NCBI GenBank assembly: GCA_030247855.1
Contig: JAPDRN010000001.1
Location: 496,001 to 560,000, forward strand
Length of the DNA stretch: 64,000 bases
Source: Knufia peltigerae
Lineage: Eukaryota; Ascomycota; Eurotiomycetes; Chaetothyriales; Trichomeriaceae
Direction of reading: 5' to 3'
The notes below the pieces were generated by a model, which did not search any database, was not told the DNA's origin, and was given only the letters and a program-made list of their open reading frames with translations. Made by a program: the position numbers and the translations under genes. Within the stretch, counting starts at the first letter, position 1. Every line of letters begins with the position of its first letter. Shown piece after piece: positions 12,701 to 22,569 of this stretch.

Positions 12701-12811
12701 CAGGCGATGAGCCAGCAGATCGGACGAAGTGTCTCCGTTGTTATCAGTGCCATGCCGTCTGAAGAGGAAAGAAGAGCGATCTTTGCTTCCCAGACGGAGG
12801 ATAGAAGTCAT
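9770..12811 (-). CDS. Large protein with F-box-like and UBA-like regions
   Basis: Single exon of 1013 residues from the ATG at 12811; the frame stays open 13 codons further upstream but only to a TTG. Residues 1-330 are low-complexity, Ser/Pro-rich. At about 335-395 an F-box-like helical region appears (AERVIYKIMCNLHSLEDL, then SMAIVSKGFYRTFHRN), the kind of motif that docks onto Skp1 of SCF ubiquitin ligases. A globular segment follows to about 620. At about 770-812 there is a UBA-like three-helix segment (AMRVLVQDLGFSEIRARKAL). The C terminus is Lys/Arg-rich and probably coiled (QQARDQERRKKEKTSK). The combination suggests a ubiquitin-pathway adaptor, but both domain calls are by eye and I do not recognise a named orthologue. 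Confidence 0.72.
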   Translation of the reverse strand: MTSILRLGSKDRSSFLFRRHGTDNNGDTSSDLLAHRLPELSRVDTRSLLGLFDEYNKSEHLEALPRFQSDHQRSTALKPQICLSTVTEHGVIGTMKPFNEEAVQHPRLDLVRNESTSSSCYSQPSQRGSDYSPLVTRNSSSSSYVQESPYDLSEAPSLKPDPLKLSTHSALSPAAQSQPRKVYPTVASPVTLPSPPPNLDKPLPPGPREPQKASVSVPDLLLRTTSADRPSNRLSVQPDNVQASSLSSRSASARRASDGQALAELPSWRSKSVRDHRPGQLEVPNTNQLPSDAKTQRHAGVEIEEYRRHTADLTVSNRSYEPKPKNVKARRGKLIKPISASTAERVIYKIMCNLHSLEDLQSMAIVSKGFYRTFHRNESNLVSHLIFKTSRPAWEFRRITLALKGSSNFVLKDYRRDCKNLTALKAFIVAHCGSNCKQGVLVGLLGQYEDRTKQIDNALWRIWTFCSLFGNTMGRTSPPQAELDWLNGSKAANKNMGADFAVGNGSGLTTGELEDMIEIWQCLQRLLSGFQGRESEAKKAGVFDNWHLRETTTEAQHLGEWISYLLTLGPQTILALSSCSFDQARMLSLTKWPAPVAGQSRSSFLTAAITQVYQERLLEEATLKAARFSITPMAAPQLQHQRKPSHRPTRSFDERQLAPPPVRTTVNQTQSLRIDTTMLKRRPISMIAQSDVRLEIRPDCDPANDLSMNKSQVFPATPTADPTMFYTLGMTPTASTKLGATLFPVDYVNPGPRVPFRNTDHPHASTPGVVDPVDRAMRVLVQDLGFSEIRARKALAMCDTGSGIDLQKAIELLTIDAKDAKHRLAPPIELPTPSIVSSPDRAKRQPTAFCDGHCSPTSSIAHKRQRSTGTITDTSISPISISDDAEWQDTISPLVTPANSTMRPKSMLRRGPSKGVKAWKVLGIENAPKRKNSVLGIEEYQAKVERRKSMRAGIVAGSTSVREGLGKNLLGLGLGIGSVMGAKSVEQQLQQARDQERRKKEKTSKIISMPRYA

Positions 12812-13489
12812 GGCTCTCGGCGAGTATCTGGTCGACACCGCTCCAATCAAGCCAATGGTCTAAATTGCGGCCCGGGCTGACTCCCCGGATGCATTGCGTA
12901 TGAACGCCGTAGTACAGACCAACGGATGGTTTGGCAAGCAGAATGAGAGATATTGTTGACAGGGACTTTGGGAGGGAAGTTTTGAGCAAGCTGTCGCTTG
13001 TTCAGTGTCGTTTGTCTTTTTGTCGGTGGTTGGGCCCAGTGGCATGAGGAGAGCTTGGAATATAGCCAACTTGACCCAGTTCCTGGCCAGGCTGAGACTC
13101 GAAACGGTTTAGGAGCTGCTTTGGGGCGTGCTAGGTGGCGGGGGGCTAAAGATATCTGCAAATGGGGGCGGAGTAGAGGCGCAGGTCTGATACCGGCCAA
13201 TCTGGTCACCTCAGGGCAACTGTCGTTCTCATTGGCTTGTAGAGCGAGACGGCCTGGGGAACTGTTGGCAGTTCGGACAACCGAAGACGCGGACTCTAAC
13301 TGAGGCTCTGACAGTAAGGCCTGCCACTGACACAAGTGAAGCCTTCTTACGTCGAAGCGAAGCAAAGCCTGCCGCTCTCGTCAGGGGAGATGTTGCAGAG
13401 GACGCGAGGGAGGGTCTATAGCACCAGAAACGCTGTCAAAGGGGGACTTCATCGTCTCTTTAATACATGCTCGACCAAAGTTGGCCATT

Positions 13490-13511
13490 GTACTCCGTAT
13501 GTACGGAGTAC
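13490..13511. repeat. Perfect inverted repeat GTACTCCGTA-TG-TACGGAGTAC
   Basis: Two 10-bp arms separated by TG. The half-site TACGGAGTA recurs in other intergenic stretches of this window (about 2372, 3179 as reverse complement, 8860, 14010 and 19550 in part). Confidence 0.9.
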
Positions 13512-14570
13512 GCGACTCGATGTCATGTCTCACATGGCGTTTCTTATTGTTCCCACTCTCCAATTGACCAAAACCTGGCATGATGTTCTCCAGCAAGCGG
13601 CAATTGATTCGTAGCGATTCAGCCAGCTTTGCTGAGTTTCCGGAGAGACGCATCCGATCCCTCGCCCATTTGCGGTTATGGATTGGTCTTCATGCACCCA
13701 AATCGCTGGTCGCCGCCGATCCAGCCCTGGGCAAGACGAAGCGCTGGCTAGCGACCTCGTGGGAGAAACTCATGACTCGCAAAGAGGGATTCGTGTAATC
13801 TGCGACCGCCTTGGGTTGTAATTTGAGATCTGCAATTTTCGTAATCGTCGAGTCAACAATTGGTAAGGCGCTGAGTTGGCGGTTGATGGTTGCGAGCCAA
13901 ACCTTGAATCTGGGAAGTTGCCGTTCCCCATCCGGGCGTTGGCTTTGGCGTCCCGGACCACCGTCATACGATTTGGGTCACTAAGGGGCACAGACAACAA
14001 ATGTACATGTACGGAGTACGGAGTAGTAATATGGATACAATGTACGGATAAGCAATTAGCTACGACTCGATGATAGGGTATTTCCAACAGGGCATCCCTC
14101 TATTTCTGCATGTTCTCTATGTACTATCGCGCACCTAGAGTTTCCTAATCTTAGATAGACTCAGGTGCGTACTGCTATGCACGACACGAAATCATCTCTA
14201 TCTCGGGCTTTACAGCGCCACACCACATCATGCATGTTTAAACGACAAGTCGCCTTTGTCCTTCCCCTTAACTTCCACAGAGCATGCTAAGTACTCGTGA
14301 GAGTGAATTTGTTTCGGCTCTAGTTCGCCCCCAAGTCGCTCTCATCTCCACAAGTATGTTATAAGGCCGATCAGGTCCAATTTGCTCCGAGGTGGCCTCG
14401 CTGGCCTTATATGCGAAGCTGATCCAGCTCCGGCATCTCTTCAAAGAACCGTCTCGACCTCACACTTTCGCCCGGTAGCCGTATTTCGTACGGGACCGAA
14501 AGTCGCTAAGTAATTTAAAGACGCCGTCCGTCTGTACCGACTCCAGTGCCAGACCCTTGGGCAGCAGCTA

Positions 14571-14595
14571 CTCGGCCCCTATGCTAGGGGCCGAG
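14571..14595. repeat. Perfect 11-bp hairpin with 3-nt loop
   Basis: CTCGGCCCCTA, loop TGC, then TAGGGGCCGAG, followed by ATTTTCTC. The stem is GC-rich and would be very stable in RNA. It lies 110 bp past the FCF2 stop codon in the direction of FCF2 transcription, so it could form in the FCF2 3' UTR or belong to an unrecognised non-coding RNA. Confidence 0.85.
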
Positions 14596-14704
14596 ATTTT
14601 CTCAGCCTTGTGGATGGACGACTGACTGTTCATCCGAGTAAGCCTTGAATAAGAATTGCGTCCAATGTCGAGATGTATTTCGACATGAACACGGTGGCCA
14701 AAGT

Positions 14705-15645
14705 TCAAGGCTTCTTCCTCCTCTTGGCCATGAGCTTTTTGTAGTGAGCCTTCTTGCCACTTGTCTTGCTGTCCTGTATCTCTGCATACTTCCGCTTGAA
14801 GCGTCCCGTCTCTTGTTCCACTGTCATTGCCTCATCCACAAAGTTATTGGAACGGTCTTTCTTATTGATCCTTGCGCTGAAGAATTCTGTTGGGCCCTCG
14901 ATGACAGTTCCGGTCTGGGAGAACGTGGGTATCTTGCCTTTTCGGGTGTTTTTCTTATAGTGTCTATGGGGATCGAGGACCGACCGCATCTCGATGAGCT
15001 GGAGGTCACGCTTGAGTTGGGGAGTCAGGTTCGTCTTTGGTAGGTCAAACCATTTCGGACCAGCAGACACTTGGTCATTCTATTGCGATCAGTACAAGAG
15101 CCTCACAAAAACAGATGTGAGATCAGATGGTGTTTGGTTTCCAAGTCAGAGTAACTATGAATAAAAGTGCTCTCATGGAAGCAGGGCGGGCCAGAATGGA
15201 CTGCTGATCTGCGTCAAGAACAAAATGGGAATAATTTTCCTCATATGAGATGCTGGGTGGGTTATAAAGTTGTAGGAGGCACTTACAATTCTTTTCGACT
15301 TTCCAGGAAGTTCAACTTTTTTCAGGCTGTCGGCTAACTGTCTCTGGTCCTTTCCCACCGCAAGCTGAGGATTTGCCTGCGCAACACCACTGTGATCCTT
15401 GATGTAAATTGTCTGGTTCAAGTTATGCTGGAGCTTGGGTAGCCTAGGGCAATGTCAGTTGGGAATGAGATGAGCTGAGCATCTAGAACCTACAATTTTC
15501 TTGATGAGGCTTTCTCCAGTTCACCGTTGTGCAGGCTGATCTCGGTCGAGGTGGAGGTCTCTGGCGCAGCAGCCTTCGCCCGGAGGCGTTCCTCAGCCTC
15601 TGACAAAAGTCGATCTATCTCGACATCATCCAGTAATTTCGCCAT
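14705..15645 (-). CDS. FCF2: Fcf2 pre-rRNA processing factor
   Basis: Three exons: 15494-15645, 15287-15443 and 14705-15079, 227 residues. Introns are 50 bp (15444-15493) and 207 bp (15080-15286), with donors GTAGGT and GTAAGT. The third exon holds the whole Fcf2 domain: AGPKWFDLPKTNLTPQLKRD, then DPHRHYKK, then IEGPTEFFSAR, and ends in a basic nucleolar-type tail (KKLMAKRRKKP). The N terminus (MAKLLDDVEIDRLLSEAEER) is a short acidic helix usual in the family. Fcf2 works in the nucleolus with the small-subunit processome in early cleavages that lead to 18S rRNA. Phase is kept across all junctions. Confidence 0.93.
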
Positions 15646-17753
15646 CGTACGTGACGATTATCATGCACTTACATGACGACATGCAGAAGGTGCAAAGTGC
15701 AGCGGTATTATATCTTGGGAAATAAATTCTGAAGCATGAAAGGCCTAGTGCATTCGCAAAGAGAAAGTTAGCCGAGGGAAGATCTTTCAGCCTTTCTCAG
15801 CCTCGTCTCACTACAAGACCTAATCATTGGTTCCAAAAACTCAGCCTTACCACGGTGGGATGCTTTCTAAAGACTGTCTGGGTTCCAGATGGCATCACGT
15901 ACAAAAGCAATAGGATTGTTTCCATTCACCAAGCTACGAGATTTTGTGACTTCAAAATGCTACTGGAAATCATGTCCCGAGTGAAATTTCCGTGCTTCTG
16001 CGCACGTTTGAGTCTATGAGCTGAGTTGTGGTGGTAATAATGAATTCAAGCGTATGATACTACGCATATGCGTACATCAAACGTATCGCATCACTCATGA
16101 ACAATATATTATATGGTTAACTGTGGCTACAAAAAATCAGTTCAATCCAACAACAAGCTTGCAGCCGGATCTTCGTCATGCCGAGGGTATCGGCAAAGAG
16201 CAGCTGAATGTGTTCTGCCAGCCAAGGGAATGATTGAAGGATGAATCAGTGGCATGGCCGACAAAGTCTCTCGGGCCACATCATGGCCTCACAACATTGA
16301 AAATTGTCTGATCTGAGTCCAAGGAAACAGTCCAAGAAGGGTTGCCACTCAGTTCGGCACAGTTGTGGACTTGATGTCTGATTTCCTTGACCGAATACAG
16401 AAATACTAACCCGTCGGACCGAGAATGGCTCATGGTGTACAGAGAGACTGTCAGGCGACTGAAGAAGGGAGATAAGAATCGGAAACGTCACAATTGTATC
16501 GCGCTGTCACGCACCCTGTCGATGGTGGCAGCCTGGTGTGCTGTTGGGATGGTACAGACAAGTGCCGAATGATTACTCCATCATCAGAAAATTTGCAGCT
16601 CGGCCTTTTGAAATGAAAAATTCTTACATCAGTCGTGGGACAGTAAGAGCTATTGTTGGTGAGCAGCCTTGTCAAGCAAGAGGCCTTGATCAGGCCTCAA
16701 CTTTGATTGGTGTACCTGACATGCCAGCACATATTTGCTGCCCGACCTGTGAGGCGACTTCTTTGAAGCTCTGCATGTCGGGTCCGGCAACCACCTTGAC
16801 CTCTCAGACAATACATGATGCACCTTTCTGCAAGCCATAGGGCTGACCTACCTGAGTGCTTGACACCATGATGTACTATGATGATCAGGATATTCAGGCA
16901 CAGTCGAGATGCGCAGGCGAAGAGAGTGATGAAAGTATTGGACTATGAAAAGTTCGTGAGCGTGTTCTGTAGATGTGAGCGAGATGGCGATGCTGTCTCG
17001 CGTAGGGTTTGCAAGCCTGGACACGGAGTGTCTGACGAACGAGGTTCCCACCGTCATGGGCTATATATACGGTCGCTTTGAAGTGAGGCGGAGACTGCTG
17101 CGTCCTTATAGGCTCAAGACGGGTCGCGTTCCTAATGGTGGTTATGACGGTCAACTCCCATTGGCCATGAAGCTTGTTGTTTGTTTTGAGATGGAAACTG
17201 TCCCATCGAGATTCACTCATAGACAGGGTGGCTACGAGAATAAGTATCTGGACATATAGAGAGTCGTATCTCGTCGAGCTGTAGAGGCGGCTGTGCTCGG
17301 ACCCGGGAGTACTCAAAGTTGAAAAAGCCAGCGTCCTCCTTCCCCGCCTTCACCTTTTCTACTACTACTACCTAGATCGCCGCCGCAGGCTTTGCTTCTA
17401 CTTGTTCCATCTCCGTCATCACACGATCCTCACCGACATTTCCTGCAAGATCCTGTTTGGCCTTTACTATCGTGCCTCGTGCTCGCAGGAAATTGTGCTC
17501 GTTGAAAATCCCTCACATCGAATCGGTGCGCTTCCCATCAGCATTTGCGCAACCAAGGACGCGATCGCGACACCAGCCTTCAGCTCCTTCGAACACACCA
17601 ACTGAAGCCCTCCTCGTCACCTTAGTCTAGAACCTCGATCTCGGTCTACGTGTGACTCGGATTCCACGTGCGCCTTCTCTTGCGATATCGGTGTTCCTGT
17701 CGCCGTTGCGACTCTGCCTTCTCCTTCCTTCGTTCCGCGATAACTACCTCAGT
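15646..17753. other. Divergent intergenic region FCF2/HAP5
   Basis: About 2.1 kb between two genes transcribed away from each other. The FCF2-proximal part carries CTCAGCCTCGT at 15796-15806 and nearby CAGCCTT repeats. The HAP5-proximal 350 bp are pyrimidine-rich, as expected for a fungal promoter and 5' UTR. A TATATATA stretch near 17062 has no supported open frame behind it. Confidence 0.6.
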
Positions 17754-18996
17754 ATGGAGCAGCAAAATCAGAAGAATACCGGCCCTCCCATATATGACAT
17801 TAGCCAGGGCGGTCACTATGGAGCCAGCGCTGCTGTGAGTACTGGCCTTTGTGCTTCCCTATGTATCTTCGGGCCCCTCAAATTGGGAGTACTATGCGCC
17901 GCAGTCAAATCAATCCGCGATAAGCGCATATGGTTTTACCTGAACTTTGAATCATCAATTGGTCGCGCATCGCATCAGAACATACGGCTGACTTGTCTTT
18001 ATAGCTATCCGCTCAAGGCTACGTTCCTCATACGGAACTGTACTCAGGACTTTGGTCAAATGTACGTGTGCCTAGCCGCCCTCTTGCTCGAAAGCTCCCT
18101 TCTAACATTTCCCTAGATCAACCAAGGTCTCACTGGCCCTTCGCGCGAAATCCTCGCAACTTACTGGCAGCAAACTATCAATCATCTGGAGACGGACACT
18201 CACGATTTCAAAATCCATCAACTACCGCTAGCACGGATCAAGAAAGTCATGAAGGCGGATCCCGAAGTCAAGATGATCTCTGCAGAAGCGCCCATCCTAT
18301 TCGCAAAGGGTTGCGACATCTTCATCACAGAATTAACCATGCGAGCGTGGATCCATGCGGAGGATAACAAGCGAAGGACTCTCCAACGGAGCGATATTGC
18401 GGCAGCGCTCGCCAAGAGCGACATGTTCGATTTCCTCATTGACATCGTCCCGCGCGAAGATAGTGCCGGTCATGGAAGCGGCGCAAAACGACCCAACACC
18501 AGCGGCCAAGGTGCCGCCCAAGTCTCACAGCAACAGCCTCAACAGCAAATGGCTCCTCCAGACTATGGCATGCCTCAGCACCCCTCCATGGGACCTCCAG
18601 ACCAGCAATACGGGAGAGCACAAATGTATCCCGGCCACATGGGTGGTGACGGTCAGCAGGACCCCAACCAGGGCTATGGCCAGCCTCCTCAAATGTTTGG
18701 CGGGAACGACATGTACAACCCCTACACGCAAGGTCAATTTGGCGGAGGAGCTCAACAGGTAGGCTGATATCCATTATGATTTCTTCTATACTGTACGGAA
18801 AAGTCCCACCCCGTTGCATTTCAGGATTCACTCGAGCCCACGTTTGGTCGAAACACTTGGCTGACCAGATCCACCACTACAGATGTATTCAAACATTCCG
18901 GGACAGAGGCCTCAGAGTCAAGGCTATGGCGCGCCAAGGCCTGGAACAGCAGGGCGTAATGAGCCTGTGAACGAGCCAGGATATGGACCCGGCTAG
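17754..18996 (+). CDS. hapE: CCAAT-binding complex subunit HapE/Hap5 (NF-YC)
   Basis: Four exons: 17754-17834, 18005-18061, 18117-18758 and 18883-18996, 297 residues, all junctions in phase 0. The first three exons give a short N terminus and LSAQGYVPHTELYSGLWSN. The histone-fold core (about residues 70-150) includes FKIHQLPLARIKKVMKADPE, ISAEAPILFAKGCDIFI and RRTLQRSDIAAALAKSDMFD, which are near-invariant in NF-YC proteins. The C-terminal half is Gln/Pro/Gly-rich with repeated QPP, MYPGHMGG and GYG units, typical of a disordered activation region. It dimerises with the HapC (NF-YB) histone fold and with HapB binds CCAAT boxes, and in ascomycetes it links to HapX in iron control. The last exon encodes only a short Gly/Pro-rich tail. 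Confidence 0.95.
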
Positions 18997-20102
18997 GCAC
19001 AGGTTCCCATTGATCACGGGCTGGTACTGTCGATGTTCAAGAGAAAGCTGGAGATGCCTACAGGAGAAGAAGAAGCGAGGATGAAGAAGAAGACTTATGG
19101 ATTACCCGGACATGTGCATTTCAGAAAATCGGTGACTGGTTTGAGATGTACGGCGAACATTGATCGCCTGCAACATCAGTCGCCGCTGCAAAGTTTTGTT
19201 TTCGATGTTTCGCATATTGCAACACACACTTGACTTTGGTCCTAAGATTCCACCACTATTTGGTTCTTTTTTTTCCCAGACTCTATACACGATACCCCCG
19301 GGGAACAGTAACGCCATTCATGTCAGCCGAACCAGTCAGCACAGACGTACGTGGAGGGAAACAGGGAACACGAGCATTATTCTTTTTTGATCTTTCATTG
19401 GTACAGTATCATTACCATGGACCGCTTTGCCAACGATCAAGCGGGTAGTGGCCAAACACGCTCTTTGACCGGACGACTTTTTTGCAACTTGTATGGATAT
19501 ATAGTAGGGGAGAATGTAAGCCTTTTCTTTCACCGCCTCAGCCCAGGCACTCCGTACATGTATGTGACTCGTCATGCCTGTCGCACCTTTCCACAAGGAT
19601 AGGATCTTTGTCCAAGCTCGTGATGACAAGGTACATACCCAGGTACCTTACCTGTACCTACTTAGACGAGGAGTACCTAGTGAATGTGGCGTTTTTAACG
19701 TATTGTCATATATTACGCACCTTTCCACAACGGGAATGTTGTGCAGTGAATGTCGTATTTTATCCTCGTATTGCAGTATTACGCACCTGATAGGTACCTA
19801 GGTCTAGGTAGGTAAGTACCTAGAGGTAGTCCTATCAGAACACCATTGAATATCAGGTACGCAAGACCCAATTTGGTCTTGTTCACTTCATTGTTCAGGA
19901 GGTTTGTTTTTCGGTTGTAATTTTGGTATGTATTAGGTAGCTTACGTACACAGTACACAGTGCACTGTAGGAGGGTACCTACCCAACCTAGGTAGGTAGC
20001 CTAGGCACTGTATCGTACAACTGGCAAGACAACGCTTTCCACCATACCTGTTGTTCTGACACCCACCGTTACTTTCGCACTGAGATTGTATACCTAGGGT
20101 AC
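18997..20102. other. Intergenic region rich in TACCTAGGTA-type palindromes
   Basis: 1.1 kb between the convergent 3' ends of HAP5 and SEC15. The half nearest SEC15 (about 19630-20102) is packed with TAGGTA, TACCTA, GGTACC and CCTAGG units. No gene is supported. Confidence 0.65.
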
Positions 20103-22569
20103 CTATCTACCTGTATTCATGAACCTATTTTGCAGCGCGGCAAATGTGGCATTGCCTCTCATGCTGGCCTGGTGTCCAGAGGCCGGGCTCTGAGGGCCAG
20201 GCGTACCGGCGCCACTTCCCCGATCGTGACCGCCGCCGCCTGCGGTCGGGCTCTGCACGTGGACGTGGACGACCTTTTCCAGCAACTGCGGGCCCTTGAG
20301 AGGGTCGACGTTGCGGTACTTCTTGTTCCGCAGGGATATGTCGTAGAACTCGTCGGGTTGGTCGGTGGACATGAGGGCGACGGTCTGGATGAGCTCGTCG
20401 AGACTCTCGAGGAGGATGGAGTTGTTCGGGAGGGTCTCGACGTAGCTGCGGAAGTGGTCGATGTCCATGGACAGTTGGGCGATGGCGGTCGTGGTGATGC
20501 GCCCGACCGACGGGGAGAGGGGCAGAGAGAGGATCGACGACGCCGTGTACGAGATGGCGTTGAAGAGCATGAGATCCTTCAGCGACGACGGGAGGGACAG
20601 GAGCACCGAGTTGATGATGTTGGCGAGGTAGCGCGTCAGGGTGAGGATGTAGTTGGAGGGTTCCGTGGGCGGCTGGCGAGACAGCCAATCGTACTCGGCC
20701 GTCTCGATGAGGTCCGACACTTTGCTGTTGACGAGCTCGAAGATGCGGTTTTCCGCCGTCTTTTGGTGCTGGGAAAATTGCGACGTCGCGCGGAGGGTGA
20801 TGGCAGGTCCTGCCTGCGCGGTTGTGCGCGCCGAGGCGAGGAGGGTTTCGAGCTCGTGGCACGCCGTCGTGAAGTGGGAGAGGTTGATCAGGATCTGCAC
20901 GATCTGACCGAGATACTGGGACGAGAGCTTGGAGACGAGGCTGGCGCAGACCTTGGTGCAGAGGAGATCATCCAGCGAGGTGAGAAGTTGGGCATCGATG
21001 CGCGTCGAGAGAGGCGAGGGCGCCTCGTCTTGGGAGCTGAAGAAGTAGAACTGATTCAGGAAGTTGCGGATGTCGATGCAGCAGAGCGGGTACATTTGGG
21101 AGAATGGGAAGACGGTTGGGAATGTCATTTCGTGCACTGGCCGGTCAGGTGTGTACCATGAAACATTAACCACCTTTTCGAATTCTTCGGCGTTCTGGAT
21201 TGGCATTGGCATGTAGTCGTCCGTACTGACGATCTCGATAAAGTCCTCGGAGAATCGTTGCTTGAGGAGCTCGGCGTACTTGTCGAACAGGGTGAGGACG
21301 AAGTTGGACACGGACGAGGTGTTGAAGTTGAAGGTATTCATTGTCTGTATGAAGAGAGAAATTAGGTTTTTGATTTTCAAGAGGTGTTCGGCGTTGTCGA
21401 CTGCGCCCAGAGCTTTGGACATGAGCGAAATGCCCTTTTGGCAGAGAGAATCCCAAAGCTCTTCAACGTCTGTGGTGGACCGCAGGTCCGGCACCTTTTT
21501 CATAGTGGCGCGTTCCATTATAGCAAAGCCTGCGATATCTTCGAGCAATGTGTGTAGGTCTCCGAGCTCTTCGTCGACAAGTGAGATGGTGTTTTGTAGG
21601 AGGAGGTCGCGCTGAGCCCGGCGGCTGTTTGTATAGTCTGATTTAAATTTGTCCATCTGGCCGAGAGAGCGGTGGATGTGTAGTGCTTCGAAAAGAGGAG
21701 TGAAATCTACCTCCAGGTCTTCGCTTTTGAGGAGGTCATACTCTTCGTGTTCATCGGCGACCAGTTCGATTGCGGAATTGAGCTTGAAATTCGCAAGGTA
21801 TGCATTTCTCTCAGACCGCTCTTTGAGACGTTGCTGGCGCAGGTCGGTATTGTAGAAGGACAGTTCGCCAAGGTATTGCGACATCTCTCGAACGCGAAAA
21901 AGCCAGGTATTGAGGTCGGCCATGACGGCTTCGGCGATGGATTTTTGAATGGCTGGAACAGATTTTTGAATCAATTCGCTCAATTTGTATTGCGTGACGC
22001 TTTGTAGGTGGACACTCTGAAGTTCGTCAAGGGCTCGTAGAGCTGCATAATGTTTCTTCTGGTCGCGGAGCTCTTGTACTTGATTAGCCAGGCGAAGCAC
22101 TTCTAGGCAATCCTGCAAAGCATGACTGGCGTCGTCGATGTTTTGCCTCACACCGCGGCATTCTACGAGTGCTTTCTTCTGATCGACTAGTCTTTCTGTG
22201 CTGCTTTGGATGGACTGGTTTAGTTCGAGAATTTCATTCGTCAATGCCACGGTGCCTTGACGTATTCGGAGAAGTTGCTGGACGGAACTTGTGAACTCTT
22301 GGTGATTGGCATTACATTGTCGTTCGATCTCAGTCTCCCTTTCGGCAGCCAAATCAGATAGCTGACTGAGCAGATGCGAAGTCTTGTTGCCATAGCTGTA
22401 ATCTTTTATGTAAGGTATCAATTGGTCCAGCGTGTCTGTTTCCGAGGATGAGGTCACAATCTCAAAGTCTCGGTTAGCTCGAAAATCGCAAAGCGAGGGG
22501 TGAATGGTCTCTGTTCACCTGTTGAAGCACACTACTTGTGTCATTCCCATATCGTGCTATTGAAGGCAT
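20103..22569 (-). CDS. SEC15: Exocyst subunit Sec15
   Basis: Two exons: 22519-22569 and 20103-22460, 802 residues. The main open frame has no ATG at its head, only GTG. A 58-bp intron (donor GTGAAC, CTAAC branch point, GAG acceptor) links it in phase 0 to a 17-codon first exon beginning MPSIARYGND, which then reads LQQIVTSSSETDTLDQLIP as in other fungal Sec15 proteins. Conserved features are the N-terminal coiled-coil tethering region (about 40-200, with RDQKKHYAALRALDELQ) and a helical-bundle C terminus that binds Rab GTPase Sec4 and Sec10. The tail is Gly/Pro-rich (GGGGHDRGSGAGTPGP). Sec15 helps tether secretory vesicles at growing hyphal tips. Identity is firm; exon 1 rests on splice signals and family resemblance. 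Confidence 0.92.

Larger units (their letters stand above)
12812..14704. other. Intergenic region with inverted repeats
   Basis: About 1.9 kb from the F-box gene start to the FCF2 3' end. It contains the perfect palindrome at 13490-13511, a doubled TACGGAGTACGGAGTA near 14010, a 9-bp inverted repeat at 14360-14411 and a strong hairpin at 14571-14595. Open frames are short and show no family resemblance. Confidence 0.6.

Noticed and set aside
16975..17259. 94-codon frame near a TATATATA stretch
   Set aside because: No domain, no signal peptide, and it lies in the HAP5 upstream region; the TATA-like string alone is not enough.
20130..21161. 343-codon open frame on the plus strand
   Set aside because: Antisense shadow of SEC15; composition is Arg/Val/Asp-rich as expected for reverse reading of GC-rich codons.
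22455..22457. GTG as start codon of SEC15
   Set aside because: A spliced 17-codon exon with ATG at 22569 fits splice signals, phase and the family N terminus better.
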